Source: UBA5266 sp002411545
GTDB taxonomy: Bacteria; Bacteroidota; Bacteroidia; Bacteroidales; WCHB1-69
DNA: 44,295 bases
Reading direction: 5' to 3'
Assembly (NCBI GenBank): GCA_028693085.1
Contig: JAQUWC010000010.1
Location: 1-44,295, forward strand
Position numbers and translations under genes: made by a program. Shown here in pieces: positions 18,346 to 28,210 of the stretch (positions are counted from its first letter, which is position 1; every line of letters starts with the position of its first letter). The notes under the pieces are model-generated. The model had not been told where the DNA came from, did not search any database, and was given only the letters and a program-made list of their open reading frames with translations.

Positions 18346-18353
18346 TATATTTG
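18346..18353 (+). promoter_or_regulatory. -7 promoter element for the TlpA-like gene
   Basis: TATATTTG matches the -7 consensus, 22 bases before the ATG at 18376. Confidence 0.5.
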
Positions 18354-18375
18354 CTGAACATTTAAACTAATTAAT

Positions 18376-19482
18376 ATGAAGAAAAAAATAATCATCCATA
18401 TATTCATTTTTAGCCTGTTATCTTTCTCTTCCTTACATGAAATAGCGGCTCAACATAAGAAAACGAGTCTGAAAGGAACGGTCATTAATTATATTTCGAC
18501 GGATAGTATAGGTTTATACGATGCGTTAGGAAGAGTAAAAACGGCTATTGAAAAAGCGAGTGTTGATAAAAAAGGAGGATTTGAATTTAAGTATAATCCA
18601 CAAGAGATAGGTTTTTATACTCTTCATTTGCCTGAAGCCAAAAACATTTTAATCGTCATGATTCCTAATACTACCGTTGATATGAACATAGATGCAAATC
18701 AAGGGATTATTACAAAAACGTCAGGCTCTAAAGAAAATGATTTATTAAAAATATATTATACACATTTATCAGAGGCGACTCATATTAAAGATAGTTTAAC
18801 AAAATTATATCAAAGTAACCCCAGTCCTCAAATTACAGAAGAATTGCAAGCATTGGATCAGCGTTGGGTTGCTCAATTAAAAGAATTGTGTTTGCAAAAT
18901 GCAACTAATTTCACCTCTTCCTTTTTAATTGAAAATCTACCCATGGAACAATATTTTGATATACATGATTCTGTAGTAAGCAGCTTGATAAAAAAATATC
19001 CGGATAATTTTTTTATAAAAAGTAAATACGATCAAATTTCTTCTACCAAAAAAACAGCCTTGAATTCAGTAGCTCCTGAAATAGCTTTACCCGATACCAG
19101 TGGAAATATTGTTCGCTTATCTTCCTTGAGAGGCAAAATTATATTAATTGATTTTTGGGCTTCCTGGTGTGGTCCTTGTAGAAGAGAAAGTCCGAATATG
19201 GTTAAATTATATGAAACCTATCGGGATCAAGGATTTGAAATATATGCGGTTTCTTTAGACCAAAGTAGAGATAATTGGATTTCGGCCATTGAATCAGACG
19301 GATTAACATGGATTCATGTAAGTGATTTAAAACGTTGGCAATGTCAGGCGGGAATCGATTATGGGATTCGTAGCATTCCATCAACCGTATTATTGGATGA
19401 AGAAGGCCGAATCATAGCTAAAGATTTGCGTGGAGAAGCCTTAGCGGCAAAAGTTAAAGAGATGATCGAAAAGAGAAAATAA
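18376..19482 (+). CDS. TlpA/ResA-like thioredoxin with N-terminal DUF4369-type domain
   Basis: A 368-residue exported protein. The signal peptide runs to about residue 25 (EIAAQHKK). The N-terminal half (about 30-130) resembles the DUF4369 beta domain of Bacteroidota (LKGTVINY, VDKKGGFEFKYNPQEIGFYTLHL). A helical spacer precedes a TlpA-type thioredoxin domain (about 230-368) with LIDFWASWCGPCRRESPNM; the redox cysteines are Cys265 and Cys268, and the cis-Pro lies in GIRSIPSTVLLDEEG. Such proteins act in the periplasm as thiol-disulfide oxidoreductases, for example in cytochrome c maturation or oxidative stress; the client is unknown. It has its own promoter and dxs follows after 46 bases. Confidence 0.88.
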   Translation: MKKKIIIHIFIFSLLSFSSLHEIAAQHKKTSLKGTVINYISTDSIGLYDALGRVKTAIEKASVDKKGGFEFKYNPQEIGFYTLHLPEAKNILIVMIPNTTVDMNIDANQGIITKTSGSKENDLLKIYYTHLSEATHIKDSLTKLYQSNPSPQITEELQALDQRWVAQLKELCLQNATNFTSSFLIENLPMEQYFDIHDSVVSSLIKKYPDNFFIKSKYDQISSTKKTALNSVAPEIALPDTSGNIVRLSSLRGKIILIDFWASWCGPCRRESPNMVKLYETYRDQGFEIYAVSLDQSRDNWISAIESDGLTWIHVSDLKRWQCQAGIDYGIRSIPSTVLLDEEGRIIAKDLRGEALAAKVKEMIEKRK

Positions 19483-19528
19483 TTTTTCGTAATCATCGAA
19501 ATAAACATTATTATTTTTCGTATTAATC

Positions 19529-21433
19529 ATGGTTTCGAATAAGTATACATTGCTTTCTCGTATAAATTCACCTTTCGATTTAAAAAAATTAAAGAAAGAG
19601 GAATTATCCATATTATGTGAAGAATTACGAGAGTATATCATAGAGCTTACATCATTAAATCCGGGGCATTTGGGATCAAGTTTGGGAACCATTGAGTTAA
19701 CAGTAGCCATACATTATGTATTTGATACTCCGAATGATAAATTGGTATGGGATGTAGGTCATCAGGCTTATGCGCATAAGATTTTGACCGGTCGTCGCGA
19801 TGAATTTGTTAATAATCGTAAATATCAAGGCATAAGCGGTTTTCCAAAAATGAGTGAAAGCCCTTACGATGCTTACGGAGGTGGTCATTCCTCTATTTCC
19901 ATTTCGGCAATTTTAGGAATGGCAATGGCTTCACAATTGGAAGGTAATCTTGAGCGAAATCATGTTGCTGTTATTGGTGATGGTGCATTGACAGGAGGAA
20001 TCGCTTTTGAAGGATTAAATCATGCCGGAAGTACTAATACTAATATGCTGGTCATATTAAATGATAATGGCATGGCTATTGATCAAAACGTAGGGGCATT
20101 AAGTAGTTATTTGTTGCGATTAAGTACTTCGAAGGCATATAACCGTTTTAAAACAAATATATGGAATTTTCTATCACGAAACAAACGTTGGCGAGCACGT
20201 AACCTTATGCAACAAATGCAAAATGCAATTAAGGGAAGTATTTTGAAAGGAAGCAATTTATTCGAAGCAATGGGATTTCGATATTTTGGTCCTGTTGATG
20301 GCCATAATGTCGTTTCTTTAGTTAATTTGTTGCAAGATATTAAGACAATAAGAGGGGCAAAATTATTACATTGTATTACTGTGAAAGGGAAAGGATTGAA
20401 ACAAGCAGAAATCGACCAAACCTTATACCATGCCCCAGGTCTTTTTAATAAAGAAACCGGTGAAATTATTAACATACCTTCCTGTCCTGATACCAAAGAA
20501 AAATATCAAATTGTTTTTGGAAAAACCATTTGTGAATTAGCTAGGAAAAATCCTAAAATTGTTGGTATTACACCGGCAATGGCCAGTGGTTGTTCCTTAG
20601 ATATTATGATGAAAGAATTTCCGGAGCGTACGTTTGATGTGGGTATAGCCGAACAACATGCCGTTAGTTTTGCTGCCGGAATGGCTGCCGAAGGATATGT
20701 CCCTTTTTGTAATATTTATTCAACTTTTTTGCAAAGAAGTTATGATCAAATAATTCATGATGTGGCCATACAAAATTTACATGTGATTTTTTGTATCGAC
20801 AGAGCAGGATTAGTAGGAGAAGATGGTGTTACACATCACGGAGTATTTGATTTGGCTTATTTGCGATGCATTCCTAATATGATAATTTCTGCACCCATTA
20901 ATGAATTGGATTTAAGAAATTTGATGTATACTGCGGTACAAACACCTTCTCCTTTTGCTATTCGATATCCTAGAGGTAAAGGTGTTCAAAACGGATGGAA
21001 AAATAAAGCCTTTGAGTTAATTCCAATTGGTAAAGCAAAACAAATTAAACAAGGAGAAAAAATGGCTGTACTTTCTATTGGCCATATCGGCAATCAAGCG
21101 CTTAAAGCCGCTGAATGGGCAGATGAACAAGCTAATATTAATACGGCTGTCTTTGATATGCGTTTTTTGAAACCATTAGATGAAGAAATCTTGCATTTTG
21201 TATGTCAAAATTATCAATATATTATTAGTATTGAAAATGGAACTGTTATCGGTGGTTTGGGTAGTGCCATCGCCGAATTTATCTTACAACATAACTATAA
21301 GGTTACATTCAAAAGAATGGGAATACCCGATAAATTTGTAGAACAAGGAAATATAGAAGAATTACATCATGAATGTGGAATAGATACAGACAAAATTAAG
21401 GAAACAATTTTACAACTAATCCGTAATCATTAA
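19529..21433 (+). CDS. dxs: 1-deoxy-D-xylulose-5-phosphate synthase
   Basis: A 634-residue thiamin-diphosphate enzyme that condenses pyruvate and glyceraldehyde 3-phosphate, the first step of the MEP isoprenoid pathway. Motifs: NPGHLGSSLGTIELTVA at 44-60 (His in the active site), YGGGHSSISIS at 116-125, the TPP-binding GDGALTGG at 150-157 with the closing NDNGMAID near 178-185, GIAEQHAVSFAAGMAAEGY with the catalytic Glu, and DRAGLVGEDGVTHHG. The C-terminal transketolase domain is complete. Start at ATG 19529 leaves a typical N-terminal extension before LKKLKKEEL. Probably transcribed with the TlpA-like gene. Confidence 0.96.
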   Translation: MVSNKYTLLSRINSPFDLKKLKKEELSILCEELREYIIELTSLNPGHLGSSLGTIELTVAIHYVFDTPNDKLVWDVGHQAYAHKILTGRRDEFVNNRKYQGISGFPKMSESPYDAYGGGHSSISISAILGMAMASQLEGNLERNHVAVIGDGALTGGIAFEGLNHAGSTNTNMLVILNDNGMAIDQNVGALSSYLLRLSTSKAYNRFKTNIWNFLSRNKRWRARNLMQQMQNAIKGSILKGSNLFEAMGFRYFGPVDGHNVVSLVNLLQDIKTIRGAKLLHCITVKGKGLKQAEIDQTLYHAPGLFNKETGEIINIPSCPDTKEKYQIVFGKTICELARKNPKIVGITPAMASGCSLDIMMKEFPERTFDVGIAEQHAVSFAAGMAAEGYVPFCNIYSTFLQRSYDQIIHDVAIQNLHVIFCIDRAGLVGEDGVTHHGVFDLAYLRCIPNMIISAPINELDLRNLMYTAVQTPSPFAIRYPRGKGVQNGWKNKAFELIPIGKAKQIKQGEKMAVLSIGHIGNQALKAAEWADEQANINTAVFDMRFLKPLDEEILHFVCQNYQYIISIENGTVIGGLGSAIAEFILQHNYKVTFKRMGIPDKFVEQGNIEELHHECGIDTDKIKETILQLIRNH

Positions 21434-21924
21434 ATTGTTTTTATTCTTTTACTTATAGTTTTTTAACAATATTATAATCTGCTTACAGCCATTAAATGAG
21501 GAATCATAAACGATAAAATAAAATATAAAAGCACATGATAACATTCTTGCAATTGTGAATTTTTGATTATCAAGAAAATAAAATATATTTAAAATAGCAA
21601 GATGTTTTTTTGATAACAAAAAATGATTTAATTAGGAATTAGCGTATTAAAAGGAATTAATAATAATAAAAACATTTCATAAAACTTTAATACTGTGAAA
21701 ATATGATATATAAATTACTAACATTATTTTGTGAATTTTTTTTATATTTAGGCCTATACAAAACTTAAATTTTAGCATATCTTTGCAAGAACAAATATAC
21801 AATACGGTAATTTTTAGTAAGCCTTTAAGAATCATTTTTATTAAAAAAAATTTTTTATGTTTCATAAAGTTTAAACAAAAAAAAATGAACTTATTGGTAT
21901 AATACAGTATAAATTATATGATAT
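21434..21924 (+). other. 491-base AT-rich gap upstream of nrdJ
   Basis: No ORF that I trust. It holds the nrdJ -7 element (21778-21785), the GCCTATACAAA motif (21752-21762) also found upstream of ftcD, and long A/T runs. I looked for a cobalamin riboswitch (conserved B12-box and multi-stem core) and for NrdR-box pairs and saw neither. Confidence 0.4.
21778..21785 (+). promoter_or_regulatory. -7 promoter element for nrdJ
   Basis: TATCTTTG followed by CAAG matches the consensus and implies a leader of about 135 bases before the ATG at 21925. Confidence 0.55.
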
Positions 21925-24729
21925 ATGAGTGATTTATTTAATGCATTATTTGGGTCAAACAATTCAAAACCAGACAATTCAAAAGAAGTCATAGAGTATA
22001 AATACAAACGTGACACTGCCAAAGAAGAGGAGAAATCCGATTTGTTAAATAAGTCTACATTATTGCACATACGAGAGACAAGTCGACCTCATGAAACGTT
22101 TGAGAAAATAGAGCCTCTCGTTGAAGAAAGGGCTCCCGTTAAAAACGTAAAAAAAATTAATGAAGATATATATGTTAAAAATGTTAATAGTGAACAGATG
22201 ACTGCTTATAATCCGGAAGATGTATTAACCAAAGCTACAGAATATTTTGGTGGAGATGAAATGGTTGCAAACGTATGGATGAATAAATATGCGTTAAGGG
22301 ATGGGTCCGGCAATATATATGAGCTAACGCCGGATGATATGCATCTTCGTTTGTCACGTGAATTTGCACGTATAGAGAAAAAATACCCCAATCCTTTGGA
22401 TGAAATAAAAATTAATATGTTATTAAAACATTTTCGATACATTGTACCACAAGGAAGTCCCATGTTTGGTATAGGAAATGATTTTCAAATAGCATCCTTA
22501 TCAAATTGTTTTGTTATTGGAAATACCGGTAATTCCGATTCATACGGTGGTATCATGAAAATTGATGAGGAACAAGTTCAATTAATGAAACGACGAGGAG
22601 GTGTGGGTCATGATTTATCGCATATACGACCGGAAGGAAGTTTAGTAAATAATAGCGCTTTAACATCAACGGGGATCGTTCCTTTTATGGAAAGATATTC
22701 AAATTCAACGCGTGAAGTAGCACAAGGAGGAAGAAGAGGTGCTTTGATGTTAAGTATTTCGATTAAACATCCTGATGTAGATAAATTTATAGATGCAAAA
22801 CTTACTCAAGGAAAAATTACCGGAGCGAATATATCGGTAAAAATCGATGATGAATTTATGGAATGTGTGAAATCCGGAAAACCATATATACAACAATATC
22901 CTATCGATTCACCAAATCCACAGTTTCGAAAAGAAGTCGATGCACGTACATTATGGAATAAAATTATTCATAATGCGTGGCAATCGGCCGAACCAGGTAT
23001 TTTGTTTTGGGATACTATAAAAAAAGAAGCGATACCTGATTGTTATGAAAAACACGGCTTTCAAACCGTTTCGACCAATCCTTGCGGTGAAATTCCGCTC
23101 TGCCCCTATGATAGTTGTAGGCTTTTAGCTATTAATTTATATAGCTATGTTGAGCAACCTTTTACAAATAAAGCCTATTTTAATTTTGAGAAATTTCGTG
23201 AACATGTGTCTATTGCACAACGATTAATGGATGATTTAATAGATTTGGAAATAGAAAAGATAGATAAAATATTATCAAAAATCGATTCCGATCCTGAAAA
23301 TATTGACATTAAACGAACAGAAAAAGAATTATGGGGAAAAATAAAAGAAAAATCTAATTTAGGTCGACGTACAGGTTTAGGAATTACTGCCGAAGGAGAC
23401 ATGCTTGCTGCATTAGGCATTCGATATGGAACTGAAGAAGCAAATGAATTCTCAACCGAAGTCCATAAACAATTGGCTGTAACGGCTTATCGTTCATCGG
23501 TACAAATGGCAAAGGAAAGAGGGGCTTTCCCCATATATAATGCGGAAAATGAAAAAAACAATCCCTTTATACGGAGAATTAAAGATGCCGATCCTTCATT
23601 ATATGAAGAAATGTGTACATACGGACGAAGAAACATTGCTTTATTAACCATCGCTCCTACGGGAAGCGTTAGTCTTTGTACACAAACAACATCGGGCATA
23701 GAACCTGTATTTATGATAGCTTATACGCGTCGTAGAAAAGTGAACCCTAACGACAAAAGTACCAAAGTTGCTTTTGTTGATCAAAATGGCGATGCTTTTG
23801 AAGAATATCAAGTGCTTCATCCTAAATTTAAAGTATGGGCTAAAACGAAAGGATATGATCCTGAAGAATTAAAATATCTTTCTGCCAAAGAATTGGAAAA
23901 ATTAATAGAGCAATCTCCCTACCATAAAGCAACAGCACATGATGTAGATTGGGTAATGAAAGTCAAATTACAAGGGGCTGTTCAACAGTGGGTGGACCAT
24001 TCAATCAGTGTAACGGTCAATATCCCCGAAAATGTTTCAGAATCGATAGTAAGTAAGATTTATCAAACCGCTTGGGAAAGCAAATGCAAAGGAATGACTA
24101 TTTACAGAGAAGGTTCTCGAGACGGCGTTTTAGTCAAACAAGGAAATACAACTAATTCCAATCAGAATGAAAAATTTGGTGAAACAAATGCACCGAAAAG
24201 ACCTAAAACGATAGAAGCTGAAGTAATCAGATTTAAAAATAAAGAAGAGGATTGGGTAGCTGTAGTGGGAATTATGGATGGTAGACCCTATGAAATTTTT
24301 ACCGGAAAAGCAAACAGTTTTTCAGCTCTTCCATCCTGGGTAAAAAAAGGGTGGGTTACCCGTGTAAAAGCTTCTTCGAAAGAACCTGCTCGTTATGACT
24401 TTTCTTTTACCGATCAAGATGGATATAACGTTATTATACAAGGATTATCGAGAATGTTTCTAAAAGAATATTGGAATTATGCAAAACTTATTTCGGGAAT
24501 TTTGCGACATGGCATGCCCTTACCTAATGTGGTGAATTTGATCGATAAACTACGCCTTGATGATGATAATATTATGACCTGGAAAAATGGAGTCGCCCGA
24601 GCGTTAAAACGTTATATTAAGGAAGGAACAAAAATAAAACAAGCTTGCCCGGAATGTAAACAAGAAACACTGATTTATAAAGATGGTTGTGTTACGTGTA
24701 TGAATTGTGGCCATTCGAAATGCGGTTAA
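21925..24729 (+). CDS. nrdJ: adenosylcobalamin-dependent (class II) ribonucleotide reductase
   Basis: A 934-residue vitamin B12-dependent ribonucleotide reductase. After a variable, charged N terminus (1-90), the catalytic barrel shows ASLSNCFVIGNT (first redox Cys), GGVGHDLSHIRP, the radical-bearing Cys387 in STNPCGEIPL, and IAPTGSVSLCTQTTSG. The C-terminal part (about 760-900) carries the extra domain seen in NrdJ (IRFKNKEEDWVAVVGIMDGRPYEIFTG), and the last 30 residues hold Cys pairs (CPECK, CVTCMNCGHSKCG) that act as a zinc/thiol-shuttle tail. The enzyme makes deoxynucleotides using adenosylcobalamin in place of a metal cofactor, independent of oxygen. No NrdA/B or NrdD is in this window. 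The thioesterase gene follows after 32 bases. Confidence 0.96.
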   Translation: MSDLFNALFGSNNSKPDNSKEVIEYKYKRDTAKEEEKSDLLNKSTLLHIRETSRPHETFEKIEPLVEERAPVKNVKKINEDIYVKNVNSEQMTAYNPEDVLTKATEYFGGDEMVANVWMNKYALRDGSGNIYELTPDDMHLRLSREFARIEKKYPNPLDEIKINMLLKHFRYIVPQGSPMFGIGNDFQIASLSNCFVIGNTGNSDSYGGIMKIDEEQVQLMKRRGGVGHDLSHIRPEGSLVNNSALTSTGIVPFMERYSNSTREVAQGGRRGALMLSISIKHPDVDKFIDAKLTQGKITGANISVKIDDEFMECVKSGKPYIQQYPIDSPNPQFRKEVDARTLWNKIIHNAWQSAEPGILFWDTIKKEAIPDCYEKHGFQTVSTNPCGEIPLCPYDSCRLLAINLYSYVEQPFTNKAYFNFEKFREHVSIAQRLMDDLIDLEIEKIDKILSKIDSDPENIDIKRTEKELWGKIKEKSNLGRRTGLGITAEGDMLAALGIRYGTEEANEFSTEVHKQLAVTAYRSSVQMAKERGAFPIYNAENEKNNPFIRRIKDADPSLYEEMCTYGRRNIALLTIAPTGSVSLCTQTTSGIEPVFMIAYTRRRKVNPNDKSTKVAFVDQNGDAFEEYQVLHPKFKVWAKTKGYDPEELKYLSAKELEKLIEQSPYHKATAHDVDWVMKVKLQGAVQQWVDHSISVTVNIPENVSESIVSKIYQTAWESKCKGMTIYREGSRDGVLVKQGNTTNSNQNEKFGETNAPKRPKTIEAEVIRFKNKEEDWVAVVGIMDGRPYEIFTGKANSFSALPSWVKKGWVTRVKASSKEPARYDFSFTDQDGYNVIIQGLSRMFLKEYWNYAKLISGILRHGMPLPNVVNLIDKLRLDDDNIMTWKNGVARALKRYIKEGTKIKQACPECKQETLIYKDGCVTCMNCGHSKCG

Positions 24730-24761
24730 AGCCATTTCTTCATTTTACAAGTTGATACTTT

Positions 24762-25199
24762 ATGGAAACAAGCAACTATGTGTTTAAACATCGTTATCCG
24801 GTTCAAGTAAGAATGACCGATTTAGATCCGGTTGGACATGTCAACAATGGGGTGCAATTGTCTTATTACGATATGGGGCGATTAAACTATTTAGAAATCA
24901 TTCAGCAAAAAAAAATAGTCTGGGAAGACATTGATATGGTAGTGGTTCATATTTCGTGTGATTTCATGAATTCTATTTATTTTCATGATAATATTTTCGT
25001 TGAAACAAAAGTGTTAGAAATAGGAAATAAAAGTGTTAAAATGATCCAACGAATTGTGAATTCGGAAACGAATGAAATAAAAAGTAGTTGTTATTCGGTA
25101 ATGGCAGGCTATGATAAAATGAATAATTGTTCAAAACCTATTCCTGAATTATTTAAACAAAGTGTATCCCTATTTGAAAATTTTGAGAAAAAGAATTAA
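24762..25199 (+). CDS. hotdog-fold acyl-CoA thioesterase (4HBT/YbgC type)
   Basis: A 145-residue hotdog protein. The segment VQVRMTDLDPVGHVNNGVQLSYYDMGRLNYL has the catalytic Asp and the HVNNG turn typical of 4-hydroxybenzoyl-CoA/YbgC-type thioesterases; the rest (VVHISCDFMNSIYFHDNIFVETKVLEIGNKSVKMIQRI) forms the sheet. It would hydrolyse acyl-CoA or acyl-ACP; the chain is unknown. It lies close behind nrdJ, but a functional link is unlikely. Its stop codon shares the bases TTAA with the stop of convergent recJ. Confidence 0.87.
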   Translation: METSNYVFKHRYPVQVRMTDLDPVGHVNNGVQLSYYDMGRLNYLEIIQQKKIVWEDIDMVVVHISCDFMNSIYFHDNIFVETKVLEIGNKSVKMIQRIVNSETNEIKSSCYSVMAGYDKMNNCSKPIPELFKQSVSLFENFEKKN

Positions 25200-26950
25200 T
25201 CATCAAACTTTATATCTTTAATACACAATTGTAGTATTTTGCGTCCTTGCCAAGCGTTAAGTTCGACGTGATAGCAAATGTGAAAAGGATTTCGTTGAAT
25301 AATTTTATTATAATAATCTCCAAATCCAAAAGCAATAGCATCCATAGGAAAACTGCGTTTTTCACTTTGAAAAACCGACAATTTAAGATGCTTTTGTCCT
25401 ACAATGCGAGCTTTTCCGGAATCTAATACATTTTTAGTCATAAAAACAGGCATCATATTACCGGGACCGAAAGGAGCAAATTGTTTTAAAATAGCATAAA
25501 AATTTTCATTAATATCTTTTAAATCAATTTCTTCATCAATATCAATAACGGGATTTATAGATTCTTGTAAGATAGATGAAGAGACAATATTCTCAAATGT
25601 TTCGATAAAAGCATGTAAATTTTCGGGTTTTAAGGATAAACCTGCAGCAAAAGTATGACCTCCAAAATGCTCTAATAAATGGCTGCATTGCGATAATGCA
25701 TGGTATAGGTCGAATCCTTTTACCGAACGTGCAGAACCTGTAATTATCCCGTCGAATAGAGTTAAAACAACGGTAGGTTTATAAAATTGTTCTACCAAAC
25801 GTGAAGCTACTATGCCAATTACTCCTTTGCTCCAATCCGGATTGTAAACAACCAAAGAACGACTATGCTCAAAATTTGTATTGTTTTTTATTTGTTCAAT
25901 GGCTTGTATAGTGGTTTTTGAATCCAACTCTCGTCGTTCGCTGTTATGATTATCAATTAATTCTCCTAGTTCCGATACCTTTTTTTCTTTGTTACAAATT
26001 AGCAAATGAACAGAATTTCTGCCCGTATTCATGCGACCGGCTGCATTTATACGTGGACCCACTAAAAAAACTAAATCATTAATGGTAATTTCTTTGTTAA
26101 AGATGTTTCTTGTGGGAGGGTGAATTTTATAATCTCGACGAAAAATATTACTAAACGATAAAATAAATTCTATGCCTTGACGTGGATTACTATTAATAAG
26201 TTTTAAGCCATAATAAGCCAAAATTCTATTTTCGCCTGTGATGGAAACAATATCAGAAGCTATACTTATAACAACTAAATCAAGATATTGGATTAATTCA
26301 TTGAAAGGAATATTGCGATAAAGTGCTATGGCTTGTATTAATTTAAAACCAACACCACATCCTGATAATTCTTTATAGGGATAAGAACAATCAGTGCGTT
26401 TAGGATTAAGAATGGAATATGCTTTGGGTAATGTGGAATCGGGTAGGTGATGATCACATACAACAACATCTATCCCATATTGATTGGCTAAATCAATTTG
26501 AGAATGGCATTTAATACCACAATCTAATGAGATGATTAAAGAAAATGTATGTTCTTTTGCATATTCGACTGATTTACTGGAAATACCATACCCTTCAATA
26601 TAACGGTCCGGAATATAATATTCCAAATATACATCGAATTGTTTTAAGAAAGAATACATAAGTGCAACGGCCGAAGTCCCATCTACATCATAATCGCCAA
26701 AAATTAAAATTCTTTCTTTTTTCGTAATCGCCCGTTCAATCCGTTCGACACTTTTTTGCATGTCTTTCATTAAAAAAGGATTATGCAACTGTTCTAAATG
26801 TGGACGAAAAAATGAACGGGCTTCTTCATACGTAGTTATGCCCCGCTTAATGAGTAAACACGCTATTACTTCGGGGATGTTTAATTCCTCGACAAGACGC
26901 TTAATGTCTTCTTTTATTGCTTTTTCTTTTAATATCCAGTTATTTTTCAT
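25196..26950 (-). CDS. recJ: single-stranded-DNA-specific exonuclease RecJ
   Basis: A 584-residue RecJ of the DHH superfamily, the 5'-3' ssDNA exonuclease used in recombination and mismatch repair. Metal-site motifs are intact: DYDVDGTSA at 86-94, SLDCGIK near 141-147, the DHH triplet at 166-168 (VVCDHHLPDS), and the DHHA1 motif GSARSVKGFDLYHALSQCSHLLEHFGGHTFAAGLSL. A C-terminal OB fold follows (FAPFGPGNMMPVF onward). The length is usual. A -7 element (26967-26974, minus) lies 17 bases upstream of the ATG. Confidence 0.95.
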   Translation of the reverse strand: MKNNWILKEKAIKEDIKRLVEELNIPEVIACLLIKRGITTYEEARSFFRPHLEQLHNPFLMKDMQKSVERIERAITKKERILIFGDYDVDGTSAVALMYSFLKQFDVYLEYYIPDRYIEGYGISSKSVEYAKEHTFSLIISLDCGIKCHSQIDLANQYGIDVVVCDHHLPDSTLPKAYSILNPKRTDCSYPYKELSGCGVGFKLIQAIALYRNIPFNELIQYLDLVVISIASDIVSITGENRILAYYGLKLINSNPRQGIEFILSFSNIFRRDYKIHPPTRNIFNKEITINDLVFLVGPRINAAGRMNTGRNSVHLLICNKEKKVSELGELIDNHNSERRELDSKTTIQAIEQIKNNTNFEHSRSLVVYNPDWSKGVIGIVASRLVEQFYKPTVVLTLFDGIITGSARSVKGFDLYHALSQCSHLLEHFGGHTFAAGLSLKPENLHAFIETFENIVSSSILQESINPVIDIDEEIDLKDINENFYAILKQFAPFGPGNMMPVFMTKNVLDSGKARIVGQKHLKLSVFQSEKRSFPMDAIAFGFGDYYNKIIQRNPFHICYHVELNAWQGRKILQLCIKDIKFDD

Positions 26951-26966
26951 TTGAATTATAAGATAA

Positions 26967-26974
26967 CAAAAGTA
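26967..26974 (-). promoter_or_regulatory. -7 promoter element for recJ
   Basis: Minus-strand TACTTTTG matches the consensus and lies just before the recJ start. Confidence 0.5.
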
Positions 26975-27157
26975 CGAATTTAATCTTTATCATGATATCT
27001 TTATTTGATATTTTTTATATTTATCTAGTTTACAATATTATTTATTATAAAATAAATGTGTTTTCTATAAAAATGAATCCGTATTTTTTGGAAATTCAGA
27101 TAATAGTTAGATTATTTTTAATTTTGAAATTAATGGTTTTTGTATTGTTCTTTTTTA

Positions 27158-27165
27158 TATTTTTG
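27158..27165 (+). promoter_or_regulatory. -7 promoter element for the 27213 gene
   Basis: TATTTTTG matches the consensus, 47 bases before the ATG. A TTTG at 27139-27142 is too close for a standard -33 element. Confidence 0.4.
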
Positions 27166-27212
27166 AAAAAAAATTTAATTCCCATTCACGACACGTTTTA
27201 AATAATTTACCT

Positions 27213-28190
27213 ATGGATATTGATGATATAAAACTAAAAATTATAAATAGTATTGAAAAAATACAAGTGCAAGAAAATCATCTATCAACTCTTAAGGACT
27301 CTCTTTCAGTTTTGGATTTCGATATGCAATTGATGTATATACGCGAACTATATGATCAGTACTTACATTTAAAATCTTTATGTTTTAATCAAGAAGACAT
27401 GAATAAAAAAACGAAGCATGCCACTAATGCTAAAAACGAGGAGGTGGAATCGGGTAAAAATAAATCACAAATGATAATGGCTTCATTATTTGATTCGGAA
27501 GATACAACGGAACATAGTACAAATAAAAAAGAAGTTTCTTTAGAATCACCCATTAATGAAAATCAAGAGATAAATTATAAAGAAAAATTAAACCCTCAAG
27601 ATGCTGTACAACAACCTTCCAAAAAAGAAGAAAATGAAATACCTGTTCCCATAGAAATTGATATGGATAATATAGAATTTGTTGAAGAAGAAGAGGATGA
27701 TGAGGATGTCAAAGAAACAACCGACGATGCATATAACGACAATTATTTTCCACAAATCAATCCTGTAATCAAAGATCAAGAACCGGACTTGACGGCACCG
27801 GTAACCAAAGAAACTTTACAAAAAACAACAAGCCAAATCATCCAAAAAGAATCTTTAAGTGATAAATATTCTCAAGAGAAGAAAGACTTAAATGCTCAAT
27901 ATTCTACTTCTTCTGATAATAATGTGGCAGCAAAATTTCAAAAAAATCAAGGGAACGATTTAATGAAAAACATTGATATTAACGATAAATTTTTATTTAT
28001 TCGAGAACTCTTTAATGGAAATGGAAGCCTTTTTACCGAAATCATAAATCAAATGAATCAATTTGTTAAATTAACAGATGCCATTGAATTTATGGAAAAA
28101 ACAAAAGTTTCTTATCGTTGGAAGGAAAATAGCGAAGCTTATTTGAGATTATATGAATTACTCTTAAAAAAATATTCAAATCAAAGTTAA
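27213..28190 (+). CDS. conserved hypothetical with acidic linker and two similar helical ends
   Basis: A 325-residue protein I cannot assign. It has no signal peptide. The N terminus (1-65) is helical with DFDMQLMYIRELYDQYLHLKSL. The middle (about 70-250) is low complexity and strongly acidic (a run of Glu/Asp near 155-168), rich in Lys, Gln, Asn and Ser and probably disordered. The C terminus (about 252-325) is an ordered helical domain: MKNIDINDKFLFIRELFNGNGSLFTEII. The motif [YF]IREL[YF] occurs in both ends, which hints at a duplicated module. The C-terminal domain resembles a Bacteroidota-conserved hypothetical family as I recall it. The next gene follows after 20 bases on the same strand, so the two may form an operon. 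Confidence 0.7.
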   Translation: MDIDDIKLKIINSIEKIQVQENHLSTLKDSLSVLDFDMQLMYIRELYDQYLHLKSLCFNQEDMNKKTKHATNAKNEEVESGKNKSQMIMASLFDSEDTTEHSTNKKEVSLESPINENQEINYKEKLNPQDAVQQPSKKEENEIPVPIEIDMDNIEFVEEEEDDEDVKETTDDAYNDNYFPQINPVIKDQEPDLTAPVTKETLQKTTSQIIQKESLSDKYSQEKKDLNAQYSTSSDNNVAAKFQKNQGNDLMKNIDINDKFLFIRELFNGNGSLFTEIINQMNQFVKLTDAIEFMEKTKVSYRWKENSEAYLRLYELLLKKYSNQS

Positions 28191-28210
28191 CAAATAAATA
28201 ATAAAAATAT

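Noticed and set aside
21434..21924. cobalamin riboswitch or NrdR boxes upstream of nrdJ
   Set aside because: I looked for the B12-box core, multi-stem fold and paired NrdR boxes and found none; the gap is too AT-rich to support them by eye.
26992..27201. 69-codon hydrophobic ORF in the gap after recJ
   Set aside because: The hydrophobicity follows from extreme AT content; it contains the promoter-like element for the next gene and shows no family features.
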